NCBI RefSeq assembly: GCF_014636095.1
Contig: NZ_BMDV01000001.1
Coordinates: 186,001-250,000, forward strand
Source: Acinetobacter modestus
GTDB lineage: Bacteria; Pseudomonadota; Gammaproteobacteria; Pseudomonadales; Moraxellaceae
DNA length: 64,000 nucleotides
Reading direction: 5' to 3'
Below, in pieces: positions 28,501 through 35,849 of the stretch (its first letter is position 1; every line of letters starts with the position of its first letter). A model generated the notes under the pieces. The model ran no database searches, was not told where the DNA came from, and saw only the letters and a list, made by a program, of their open reading frames with translations. Both the position numbers and the translations under genes were made by a program.

Positions 28501-29325
28501 CGTATCAATGCTAAAGGGTATGGCCTAACAATGGGTTTACATACACGTATCGATGAAACCATCAATACAGTGATCCAACGTGCTGAGGTGGGTAACTTAT
28601 ATATCAACCGAAACATCGTTGGTGCTGTGGTAGGCGTTCAACCATTTGGTGGTGAAGGCCTATCTGGTACTGGTCCTAAAGCTGGTGGTCCACTGTATAT
28701 GTACCGCTTAATGGAACATTGTTCAGAGAAAGTTTTAGCAACACCTTTTGCGGTTAAAGCTGAAATCTCTCAGTTTGATGCTGTATCAAATGTTGCTTAC
28801 CAGAACTTGTTGACTTGGGCTAAACAAAATATGCCTCACGCAATTCCAACAATTCCAGCATTTGGTGTTGGTAAGTTCTACGAGTTGCAAGGTCCAACAG
28901 GCGAAAGCAATCAATATATTATCTTGCCTCGTCATCGTGTGCTTTCTATCGCAGATAATGAAGTGAGCCAGTTACAACAGTTACTAGCGATTTTCGCAGT
29001 AAGCAGTACTGCTGCTGTAACTAAAGATAATGCTTTCTTCGCCAAATATCAGAAATCTTTACCAAAAGATGTTTTAGCTGCAATCACAGTAATATCAAAC
29101 ATTGAAAAAGATGCTTTTGATGCTGTTTTACATCATGGTTCAGTTAATCAATTAAGTGAACTACAAACTAAAATTGCGAACCGTTCTGGAGCAATCGTGG
29201 GCATTACTCATCTCAAGAAAGATGAGCAGATTCCTTTAGAACGTCTAGTCATTGAACGCGCTATTAGCGTAAATACTGCTGCTGCCGGTGGTAATGCGAG
29301 TTTAATGACTTTATCTGAAGACTAA
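25564..29325 (+). CDS. putA: Bifunctional proline dehydrogenase / glutamate-semialdehyde dehydrogenase PutA
   Basis: Oxidises proline to glutamate in two steps, using FAD then NAD. The protein has 1253 residues from the ATG at 25564. The proline dehydrogenase barrel spans about residues 70-560, with GPGISIKLSALHPRY, LNIDAEESERLE and MIRLVKGAYWDSEIK. The aldehyde dehydrogenase spans about 610-1110, with ISPWNFPLAIFSGQ, the catalytic Glu in LIAETGGQNAM and the catalytic Cys in SAGQRCSALR. The extra C-terminal domain (to 1253) is the type seen in long PutAs. There is no ribbon-helix-helix domain at the N-terminus, so it is not a self-regulating PutA. The upstream TTG at 25546 is rejected. Confidence 0.96.
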   Translation: MNTLDTPAQMDTAHTDGYITEFKEKSEFEQRINTAWRRAEPEAVKQLAEAADISPDLDQKIYELAFSLAHNLRERKSSAGKAGIVQGLLQEFSLSSQEGVALMCLAEALLRIPDTATRDLLIRDKINQGNWKEHLGQSNLMFVNAAAWGLMLTGKLMETPKQTSLSSILTGLLARSGRGIIRKAVDVAMRMMGEQFVTGETIEEALEHAKPFEHKGFRYSYDMLGEAALTDHDAERYYNDYTQAIHAIGKASNGRGVYEGPGISIKLSALHPRYQRAQIDRVHHELYNKVFELACLAKQYDIGLNIDAEESERLEISLELLERLCFEPKLANWKGIGFVIQAYQKRCFYVVDYIVDLAKRSNKRLMIRLVKGAYWDSEIKKAQIDGMTDYPVFTRKVHTDLSYIACAKKLLAAPDQVYPQFATHNAQSLATIYTLADPSKYYPGQYEFQCLHGMGEPLYEQVVGSKADNKLGVPCRVYAPVGNHETLLAYLVRRLLENGANTSFVNRIADKTLKVEDLIQSPIKDIQTAAKDEGQIGLKHPAIPLPHDLYPLRPNSNGFDLNNDQPLAALDTTAQKLRSHIWKSAPLLGFESTVHDQSNAIAITNPAQNSEIVGHVNEATSADVQLALEAAVQAEQSWAATDKVERAACLKRAADLMEARIQELMVLLCRESGKTYANAIAEVREAVDFLRYYATQIENLPANAQVKPLGTVLCISPWNFPLAIFSGQIAAALVSGNCVIAKPAEQTPLIAAQAVQMLWEAGVPHGVVQLLPGRGETVGAQLSQDDRIQGIMFTGSTEVAKILQKTVAKRLSPNGQPIPLIAETGGQNAMIVDSSALTEQVVLDVVSSAFDSAGQRCSALRILCVQEDSAATVIKMLKGAMQQLIVGNPAILKTDIGPVIDAEAKQTIDTHIQKMKSKGYPVHQLMFNDAVSQKALAQGTFVPPTAIELPNLDDLEREVFGPVLHIITYKYGELEQLIDRINAKGYGLTMGLHTRIDETINTVIQRAEVGNLYINRNIVGAVVGVQPFGGEGLSGTGPKAGGPLYMYRLMEHCSEKVLATPFAVKAEISQFDAVSNVAYQNLLTWAKQNMPHAIPTIPAFGVGKFYELQGPTGESNQYIILPRHRVLSIADNEVSQLQQLLAIFAVSSTAAVTKDNAFFAKYQKSLPKDVLAAITVISNIEKDAFDAVLHHGSVNQLSELQTKIANRSGAIVGITHLKKDEQIPLERLVIERAISVNTAAAGGNASLMTLSED

Positions 29326-29346
29326 TTTAAGTCTTCAATCTCCCAG

Positions 29347-29378
29347 CCCGAACCATGTTTACATGGTTCGGGTTTTTA
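29347..29378 (+). terminator. Intrinsic terminator after putA
   Basis: CCCGAACCATG and CATGGTTCGGG form an 11-bp GC-rich stem with a four-base loop followed by TTTTTATTTT. The 285 bases from here to the next gene are AT-rich and show nothing else. Confidence 0.92.
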
Positions 29379-29663
29379 TTTTAATTATTTATAATCATAT
29401 GATGAAACCATAAATTTATATTCATAATGAATCTAGAAATTAATAAATGCTCTTTTGATTAGATAGAATTTTTTCAAATTTATTTTTAACTTTAAAAAAT
29501 TTATAAAGCAATCAACAAAAAAAACTTTTCATGCCTTAATTTTTATTTCATAGATGGTCAAAACATAAAAATAGGCAACTTATTATTTTGAAAATATTGA
29601 TTAGCTTAGAAGAATTAGAACTAATTTTCTAAGCTCGAACTATGCTTTATTGAATTCGAAATA

Positions 29664-30215
29664 TTAACGTAACCCACGTTCAGCTTTAAAACGTTCCAAA
29701 TTTCGAACTGCATCTTGATAACGTGATTGAACTCTGCTGCTATTGATGCGCAAATCATATAAACGTTTTCTATAATCCTCACGATCCTTAACAGATAAGT
29801 CTTTACGCTCTAACTCTTTTAAATAATAGTTAATGTCATTTTGTGAGCGATCAAACTCCGAATTTGCTTGATAGTAGTCATTTGCAACTTGATAATATAT
29901 TCGCAACGATTCACGTTTATCTAACGGACAAATACGAAAATCACCACGCCCTTCTAATGCTTCATTGAAAATGGTTTCTGGTCGGCAGTAATAACCCAAA
30001 CCTTTTTGGTAACCTTGTTCATAAAGCTTTTGATTTGGCACGATATTGGCTTTTTGGCAAGAAGAATAATATTTATCTAATCGAGATTCCTGTCCTGCTG
30101 CACCGTCTTTTTCTCCAACATTAAACCAATTTGCAGTTTTACATTGTTCAACACTCATGGCAGCACAGCCTGAAAGTAAAATTGTAAAACCTACTAAAAA
30201 TGAAATTCTCTTCAT
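29664..30215 (-). CDS. DUF2799 family lipoprotein
   Basis: A 183-residue lipoprotein. The signal peptide ends in the lipobox LLSGC, so the mature protein starts at Cys17. The next part has the family pattern: a Trp in CKTANWFNVGEKDGAAG, then YEQGYQKGLGYYCRPE. The C-terminal third (residues 115-180) is a charged coiled coil. Residue +2 after the Cys is Ala, which favours sorting to the outer membrane. Function unknown. Confidence 0.85.
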   Translation of the reverse strand: MKRISFLVGFTILLSGCAAMSVEQCKTANWFNVGEKDGAAGQESRLDKYYSSCQKANIVPNQKLYEQGYQKGLGYYCRPETIFNEALEGRGDFRICPLDKRESLRIYYQVANDYYQANSEFDRSQNDINYYLKELERKDLSVKDREDYRKRLYDLRINSSRVQSRYQDAVRNLERFKAERGLR

Positions 30216-30257
30216 GGAATATTGTTCCTATTATTATAGTGTTACAGATAAAAAGCG

Positions 30258-30692
30258 TTACATAGAAATAACTGGATAAGAATTTTTCCTATCATAATCT
30301 AAGTCTGGAATCTGCCATAAATCATAAAGTGGAATTTTAACATCTAATGCTAATGGTAACTTTTTTGGATTAAATTGCATATCGTCTAAAGTCTCCCCCC
30401 AAGCAATCACATCAATATCTAAGCTAATATTATGTGATGGGCGAACTCGACCAGATTGTGCTTCTAAGTTTTTCAGGGTTTCAGTGATCTCATCAACGCT
30501 CAGTCGACTTTTTAATAAACAAGCTGAATTCCAATAATCGGCACCAACACGATCCCTACATGGGATTCTATAAATTGAAGAAAATTCCACTATACCTAAG
30601 CTTAATATCTGTTGATAAGCAAAAGTGAAATTTTGTTTTTGTTTGAGGTTACTCGCCAATGCGAGCGCAAAAATTGTTTCTGTTGCGTTCAA
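30258..30692 (-). CDS. folK: HPPK-like pterin pyrophosphokinase (FolK), divergent
   Basis: Would transfer pyrophosphate from ATP to 6-hydroxymethyl-dihydropterin in folate synthesis. The 144-residue protein keeps ALASNL at the N-terminus (ALGSNL in typical HPPK) and SLDIDVIAWG, equivalent to the DLDLLLYG metal-binding motif, but is otherwise diverged and slightly short. The start is a TTG at 30692, supported by AGGA at 7 bases, and it overlaps the end of folB by 44 bases, so the two are coupled. Given the divergence, another full-length folK elsewhere in the genome is likely, and this copy could be specialised. Confidence 0.78.
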   Translation of the reverse strand: MNATETIFALALASNLKQKQNFTFAYQQILSLGIVEFSSIYRIPCRDRVGADYWNSACLLKSRLSVDEITETLKNLEAQSGRVRPSHNISLDIDVIAWGETLDDMQFNPKKLPLALDVKIPLYDLWQIPDLDYDRKNSYPVISM

Positions 30693-31029
30693 GGCGAATT
30701 CCTACTGCATTGGCTTGTGCAATGATGGCGGGTTTACGAATAATGATAACGATCGATTCAATTGAAGAAAATGTCGTAAATAGACATTCAAGCACCAATT
30801 GTGCAGCATGCTCTATCAATTTGGGTTGGGCTTGTTGAATCACTTGAGCTGCAAGTTCGCAGATTTGTGCGTAGTTCAACGTATCTTCTAGCTCATCTGA
30901 TTGCGCAGCTTGAGTGAGATCATTATGAATGGTGAGATCTAGCATCAAAGGTTGAATAATTTGGCGTTCCCAGTTGAAACAACCAATCACAGTATCCACC
31001 TTCAACCCTTCAATTATAATGGCATCCAT
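30649..31029 (-). CDS. folB: Dihydroneopterin aldolase FolB
   Basis: Folate pathway enzyme that converts dihydroneopterin to 6-hydroxymethyl-dihydropterin and glycolaldehyde. The 126-residue protein shows IIEGLKVDTVIGCFNWERQ at the N-terminus (the Glu of the family's IGxxxWER motif), LNYAQICELA in the middle and the KPAIIAQANAVGI segment near the C-terminus containing the lysine. It overlaps folK, forming a compact folate pair. Confidence 0.92.
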   Translation of the reverse strand: MDAIIIEGLKVDTVIGCFNWERQIIQPLMLDLTIHNDLTQAAQSDELEDTLNYAQICELAAQVIQQAQPKLIEHAAQLVLECLFTTFSSIESIVIIIRKPAIIAQANAVGIRLERNRNNFCARIGE

Positions 31030-31055
31030 AATGACCTAATGAACCGATAAATAAA

Positions 31056-32354
31056 TTAATGCTTTAAAAACGAAGCAGGTTCAATATTGTGAACCATTTT
31101 TAAACGTTGGTCAGCATAAATATCGGTATATGGTGCGAGAACACGCATGAAACGATCAAAATATAGCATTTGCTTGAATAACAAAGCGAAGTCACGTGGA
31201 AATTTAATGCCGTGACGTTCACCTACAGCCACCATATCCATCATGATGTCATTCAAATCTGCTGGATTGGAACTGAGAATTTCTTGTGGGTCTGCCAATA
31301 AGACACCACTAAACAAACGCTCTAAATCATCAGCAAGCACTTGTGTATCAATTTTCTGATGGGTCATCCCCATCTTAAGCATGTTCTCAGCCATAGCAGT
31401 GTAATTGGTATGCTGTAATGCATCCATAAATGCCATACAGGCTGTCCAAACCTCAGGATTCAATTGCCCGACAATCCCGAAATCAATAAAACCAATACGA
31501 CCATCTTCAAGTAACATCAGATTTCCAGCGTGTAAATCAGCATGGAAACTCTTACATAGCATGAGACTGCCAAACCACGTATTCATTGCAGTAATCAGAA
31601 CTTGTGTTGGGTCTTTGGCATATTTTTTAACAACATCAAAATCAGTTAATGACACCCCGTACAAGCGCTGCATGGTAAGTACACGGCGCGTTGAAAATTG
31701 ATGATAAACTTTTGGTGCAGTGGCAGCCTGATTGCCAGAAATGTTCAGATATTGAATAAAGTCATCCAGATTCTGTGCTTCTTCAATAAAATCAACTTCA
31801 CGTACCATACGTGTTTTGATCTCATCCACGATTTCAGAAAGTGAAGCAAATTTAATTTTAGGAACTGCTCTTTCTAACAGTTTAGTTGCCCAATGTACGA
31901 CATTTAAATCAGTATATAAAATCGTCTCTACACCAGGTTTTTGCACCTTTAATACCACATCTTCACCCGTAACTAGTCGAGCGGCATGGACTTGTGCAAT
32001 TGAAGCTGAAGCTAGTGGCTTTTCATCGATAAAACTAAAAATTTCATTCAGATTACGGCCTTCAAATTCTTCAGCTAATACTTGTTGGATATAGCTAAAT
32101 GGTAAGGTTGGCGTTTGATCTAAACAGCCTTGGAATTCCTGAACGTATTCACGAGGGAATAAAGACGGCGTACTGGCAATAAATTGACCCAGTTTAATAT
32201 ATGTTGAACCAAGCGACTCAAAAGTCTCACGCATGAGTTTTGCATTACTTGGTTTTTCAGTTGCATATTTCACACCTGCTTGTGCCGCAACAATAACTGT
32301 TTCACCGATACGTGCAACAGAACGTAATCCATCGAATAAAATATTTCTTTTCAT
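31056..32354 (-). CDS. AarF/ABC1/UbiB-family atypical kinase
   Basis: A 432-residue member of the ADCK/UbiB group, linked in several organisms to ubiquinone synthesis or lipid handling. The characteristic KxGQ motif is present as YIKLGQFIAS near residue 52; ASIAQVHAA replaces the glycine-rich loop (alanine-rich as expected); the catalytic segment is HADLHAGNLMLLEDG with GFIDFG as the DFG equivalent. No C-terminal membrane helices of true UbiB are obvious, and ubiE/ubiJ are not neighbours, so I do not call it ubiB. It is 27 bases upstream of folB on the same strand. Confidence 0.85.
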   Translation of the reverse strand: MKRNILFDGLRSVARIGETVIVAAQAGVKYATEKPSNAKLMRETFESLGSTYIKLGQFIASTPSLFPREYVQEFQGCLDQTPTLPFSYIQQVLAEEFEGRNLNEIFSFIDEKPLASASIAQVHAARLVTGEDVVLKVQKPGVETILYTDLNVVHWATKLLERAVPKIKFASLSEIVDEIKTRMVREVDFIEEAQNLDDFIQYLNISGNQAATAPKVYHQFSTRRVLTMQRLYGVSLTDFDVVKKYAKDPTQVLITAMNTWFGSLMLCKSFHADLHAGNLMLLEDGRIGFIDFGIVGQLNPEVWTACMAFMDALQHTNYTAMAENMLKMGMTHQKIDTQVLADDLERLFSGVLLADPQEILSSNPADLNDIMMDMVAVGERHGIKFPRDFALLFKQMLYFDRFMRVLAPYTDIYADQRLKMVHNIEPASFLKH

Positions 32355-32411
32355 AATCTTTCATTGCCTTACAGATGGTCTTAGTTTAGCAAATTTTGCT
32401 CAATTTACCGA

Positions 32412-33218
32412 TCAAGTTGCCTGACAAACTGGACAATTTACATCTTTTTCAAATTTAAGAATGCGTTGTGAGAGATTTAAGCCATTCCAAAGCAACAATT
32501 TTTGCTTCAATGGTGTTAAACCAAGCCCTAAAAACAGCAAAGTGTGATGTGCTTGTAATGATGCTATCATTACAGGAGTGGTAGCTAATACACCTGACTC
32601 CGCACAACGTAACCCTTCATTGGCATGATCTTCTTTCGGAAACAGGCATTCATAACAAGCTGAATCAGCATCCACCATAAACAGTTGCCCTTCAAAACCA
32701 ATGGCTGACGCACTGATAAGCGGTACTTGATGTTTTCTACACACCGCATTCACTAAATAACGGGTGGTAAAATTATCACAACCATCTAAAACTACATCTT
32801 GATGCTGTACAAGTTCATCAGCATTCGTTTCATCGAATCGTATATTTTGATAGCTAACTTGTATATGCGGATTAATGTCTTTTAGATGCTTTGCCAGTAT
32901 TTCGGCTTTGTATCGACCTAAATCTTTTGTAGTAAAGGCAATTTGTCTTTGCAGATTACTCATTTCAATCGTATCGGCATCGACAATGGTAATTTTACCT
33001 ACACCTGCACGTGCCAACAGCTCGGCACTAGTACAACCGATACCGCCTGCACCGATTATTAGCACATTGGCGAGTTTTAGTTTTTCTTGTGCTTCGATAT
33101 CCCAACCATCTAATAAAATCTGACGACTATAGAGATGCATTTCCTCGTTGCTTAGCTCAAATTCATTTTCTAAATGGTCTGACACGTGACTTGCTTCTTT
33201 ATCATCAAAAGTGTTCAT
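32412..33218 (-). CDS. ThiF/MoeB/HesA-family adenylyltransferase
   Basis: E1-like enzyme that adenylates the C-terminal glycine of a ubiquitin-like sulfur carrier such as ThiS or MoaD. The 268-residue protein (from ATG at 33218) has the nucleotide-binding GAGGIGCTSAELLARAGVG, the VDADTIEMSNLQRQ segment, LDGCDNFTTRY, and two CxxC pairs for structural zinc (CYEC and CPVC). ThiS and ThiG are 25 kb away and no other thiF is in the window, so it may serve ThiS, MoaD or both. An extra 25 residues ahead of the conserved core are acidic. The ribosome site is weak. Confidence 0.85.
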   Translation of the reverse strand: MNTFDDKEASHVSDHLENEFELSNEEMHLYSRQILLDGWDIEAQEKLKLANVLIIGAGGIGCTSAELLARAGVGKITIVDADTIEMSNLQRQIAFTTKDLGRYKAEILAKHLKDINPHIQVSYQNIRFDETNADELVQHQDVVLDGCDNFTTRYLVNAVCRKHQVPLISASAIGFEGQLFMVDADSACYECLFPKEDHANEGLRCAESGVLATTPVMIASLQAHHTLLFLGLGLTPLKQKLLLWNGLNLSQRILKFEKDVNCPVCQAT

Positions 33219-33329
33219 GATTTTAAGTCTATGTAGGTTCTGAGGAAAGTAATAAATTAGAACGAACACTTTTTTCTTTTGACAAAAAGCTATTTTTACC
33301 CCAATATTTTTCTTACTCTTTAACAGCTT

Positions 33330-33430
33330 AATAAAATCAATAAGTTACAATTTGGGTCAAAACTTTGGGTATTTACCCAATTTTCTTGATAAATCCATGT
33401 TTTAACTTATTTTATTTACTCTATTTTACT
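33330..33430 (+). promoter_or_regulatory. Probable CRISPR leader
   Basis: AT-rich stretch directly before the first repeat, on the side where repeats are intact. It contains the direct repeat TTTGGGT (in AATTTGGGTCAAAA and CTTTGGGTATTT) and a short dyad (GGGTATTTACCC). Leader identity is inferred from its position relative to repeat decay. Confidence 0.5.
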
Positions 33431-33762
33431 GTTCACTGCCGTATAGGCAGCTTAGAAATTTAAAGCGTCGGACTGATGGTTTGGGTGAGTGTTCACTGCC
33501 GTATAGGCAGCTTAGAAAAATAAAATCAGCTTTGCATTGATCAAGTTCAGGTTCACTGCCATATAGGCAGCTTAGAAAAAACAATACGATCTCGTAAAAG
33601 CTACCGTAAGGTTCACTTCCATATAGGCAGCTTAGAAATTCATAAACAAAAGCCGCTGAAATAGCGGCTAGTTCACTGCCATATAGGCAGCTTAGAAAAT
33701 CAAAGGAGATAGGACGGACTTTAATTTGCCAGTCGTTCAGTGTCACATAAGCAATCTCTAAA
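33431..33762 (+). CRISPR. Short type I-F-like CRISPR array, 5 good repeats plus 1 degenerate
   Basis: Five 28-base repeats start at 33431, 33491, 33551, 33611 and 33671, spaced exactly 60 bases, so spacers 1-4 are 32 bases each. The repeat begins GTTCACTGCC and ends CTTAGAAA with the inner dyad CTGCC/GGCAG, the type I-F pattern. Repeats 1-2 have G at position 11, repeats 3-5 have A, and repeat 4 also has T at position 8. A sixth, degenerate copy (33735-33762, about 18 of 28 positions kept) closes the array after a 36-base spacer. Decay increases to the right, so the leader is on the left and transcription is on the plus strand. No cas gene is in the window. Confidence 0.93.
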
Positions 33763-33898
33763 TATTCATCAATAAGAATTTACTACTGATTTAATTGGAT
33801 GCTCTCACCAAAATAAATAAACTTCTAAAATGATATGCTTGTAGATTTTATAAAAACAATTTGTTAAATTGCATAAACGAATATTTATTGGATATATT

Positions 33899-34666
33899 AT
33901 GAGAAAAAAAATATTAAAATCCGCTTTTGCTTTAATGATATTAACAACATTAAATTTAAATGCTTATGGAAATATTTATATCTCTATTCCCTCTTTTAAA
34001 AAACCTAAAATTTCACCTTTCACCAAAGCACAAGCTCTTAAAACTGATGAGTTTGAAACATCAACAAAACAATTATTGGAAGAAGGTTACATACCAATTA
34101 AATCGCAAACTTTTAATGGTCGAGATGATTTTCGAGGATATGAAAATGTAGTTGCTGCTTTAGAAAAAAGGGGGGATAATCTAGGTGCTCAAATCGTCTT
34201 ATTTACAAATGAAAAACCAACTGGACAAATTGGCTACTATAATTTTTCAACTCCATTTGTATAAAATACATCGATGCAATCAAACTTTGAAAGCACTAAT
34301 AATAATTTTAATTCAGCAAATAATTCTTTAACTCAAACTGCTCCGAAATATAATGCTCAAAGAGAATATATTGTCAGTTATTTTTATAAATTTCACTCAA
34401 TTACAGGTGTCTATCCTATTGACTTATCAGATTTAGACAAATCAAGAACAGGGCAATTAGAAGGCATAAAAGCAAAATATATTTCAAAGAATTCACCTTC
34501 CACAGATGTAATTTTAGAGGACGATATTATTTTAAAAATTGATAATATTGTTGTCAGAGATGTTAGTAATTTTGTTGACATATCGAATTATTTAAAAAAT
34601 GGAAAGGTTGAATTAGAAATTCTTAGAAAAGGCCAGAAATTAGTTAAAGAAATCTTATTAAAATAA
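33899..34666 (+). pseudogene. Secreted PDZ-domain-type protein gene broken by one in-frame stop
   Basis: Two ORFs in the same frame are separated only by a TAA at 34262. The first (ATG at 33899) encodes a signal peptide and a small domain with STKQLLEEGYIPI and GAQIVLF. The second half ends in a PDZ-like fold: ILEDDIILKIDNIVVRD followed by VELEILRKGQKLVKEILL. Joined, they give about 255 residues of a secreted protein. An ATG at 34274 might allow the second part to be made, but no good ribosome site precedes it and it would lack a signal peptide. Function unknown; the stop could also be a sequencing error. Confidence 0.65.
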
Positions 34667-34728
34667 GATTTCTTTAACAACTCAATTTAATGTTTAAACC
34701 AAAATTCATAAAAATTATAATTTCTTAT

Positions 34729-35769
34729 TTAGTTAAGCTTCTTCTGATCATTCATGATTTCATAAGATTGTGCTCGGAGTAAATCTTCTTTTGTCGCAAA
34801 TGTACTATTACGAAGTTGTTCAATTGATTGTTGTTTGTTGGAATCACTCACATTGCTTTTAAGAATCTGTTCACGCTCAGACAAATAGCTATTCACTTGT
34901 TTCTGCCATCTAGCTTCTTCTTGGTCAACTTTTTCTAATCGGTCTGCCGCCTCAGCACCTAACAAACTCTCACGCATGTTACGAATCTCTTGTGCTGAAC
35001 CTCCTTTTTCTTGAATTTCCTTTGTAAGCTGTTGTAATTCAGCAAATTGCATAGACACTCGAACACCATCAGCCAAAGTCGATGGTAATTGGTCAATCAA
35101 GTTTGCCAACTCGGTTGCTTTCTGTTGAGCATTCAAACTCTTATTCGCATGAATACGCATTTGATCAATATTAAATTGATTCAAGTTACGTTCATTTCCG
35201 AATAACGCATTAATTTCTGCTGAATTGAAGAATTGCTGCTGAACTTTGTACATTTGATCAAGTACTTTTTGAAAACCTTCAGCGTCTCCTGTTGTAAAGC
35301 TACTTGTAGATTTTAGATTTTTTAATGCATGAGTATATGCAACATACTGATCTAGCAAATAACTCGCATAACTTGAAGCACTGTCAGGTAAAGTTGCTTT
35401 AAGATATTGTCGAATATCCGAGATAAGTTCCGTTTCAGTTTTTTCACCTAGACTAGAAAAGAAATAGTCAAAACAACTGCGAATACCTACGGTTAAGATT
35501 AATTTTCCATTTGCATCCACTTGAATTGGACAATCTATTTCTGTGCCCTGTAAAGACGGCGCAAGATTTGGTATTTTTCCTTTATGATTTGTATCGTCGA
35601 TTTTTTGAATATTATTATTCTCGGATGATAATTGGTTTTGTTGATTGAGGTCATTCTCATGTTTTTGCGCTTCTGGTTTAAATATAAAATAGATCAAGAC
35701 CAATGAGAGCAGTAAACACACCATCAAACCTAAGAAGATGATTCGATTATTCAAAAGTTTAATTTTCAT
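34729..35769 (-). CDS. lifO: Lipase-specific foldase (lipase chaperone)
   Basis: Membrane-anchored periplasmic steric chaperone needed to fold the neighbouring lipase before type II secretion. The 346-residue protein has one N-terminal membrane helix (about residues 10-29), a polar Gln/Asn-rich linker, and a long helical domain with the foldase motif RSCFDYFFSSLGE near residue 97 (canonical RxxFDYxLSxxGE). The rest is charged helices that embrace the lipase. It lies 80 bases downstream of lipA with a hairpin in between, which may lower its expression relative to the lipase. Confidence 0.94.
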   Translation of the reverse strand: MKIKLLNNRIIFLGLMVCLLLSLVLIYFIFKPEAQKHENDLNQQNQLSSENNNIQKIDDTNHKGKIPNLAPSLQGTEIDCPIQVDANGKLILTVGIRSCFDYFFSSLGEKTETELISDIRQYLKATLPDSASSYASYLLDQYVAYTHALKNLKSTSSFTTGDAEGFQKVLDQMYKVQQQFFNSAEINALFGNERNLNQFNIDQMRIHANKSLNAQQKATELANLIDQLPSTLADGVRVSMQFAELQQLTKEIQEKGGSAQEIRNMRESLLGAEAADRLEKVDQEEARWQKQVNSYLSEREQILKSNVSDSNKQQSIEQLRNSTFATKEDLLRAQSYEIMNDQKKLN

Positions 35770-35814
35770 AGTCCCTTGCTCTATTTATTATTCCGTTTTA
35801 AATCTTTTGTTGGT

Positions 35815-35840
35815 TAAGGGAGTAGCTCTCTACTCCCTTA
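35815..35840 (-). other. Hairpin between lipA and lifO
   Basis: TAAGGGAGTAG and CTACTCCCTTA form a perfect 11-bp stem around CTCT, 9 bases after the lipase stop. No T run follows in the minus direction, so it is better read as an mRNA 3'-end stabiliser or weak attenuator than as a full terminator. Confidence 0.6.
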
Positions 35841-35849
35841 ATGTTTAGA

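Noticed and set aside
25564-29325. Trifunctional, self-regulating PutA
   Set aside because: No ribbon-helix-helix domain at the N-terminus; an Lrp-type PutR is encoded divergently instead.
31056-32354. UbiB proper
   Set aside because: Family motifs are present, but no C-terminal membrane helices or ubi neighbours, so the specific name is withheld.
33426-33746. 106-codon minus-strand ORF with FLSCLYGSE repeated every 20 residues
   Set aside because: It is the CRISPR array read on the other strand; the 60-base period equals 20 codons, so the frame stays open by chance. Not a repeat protein.
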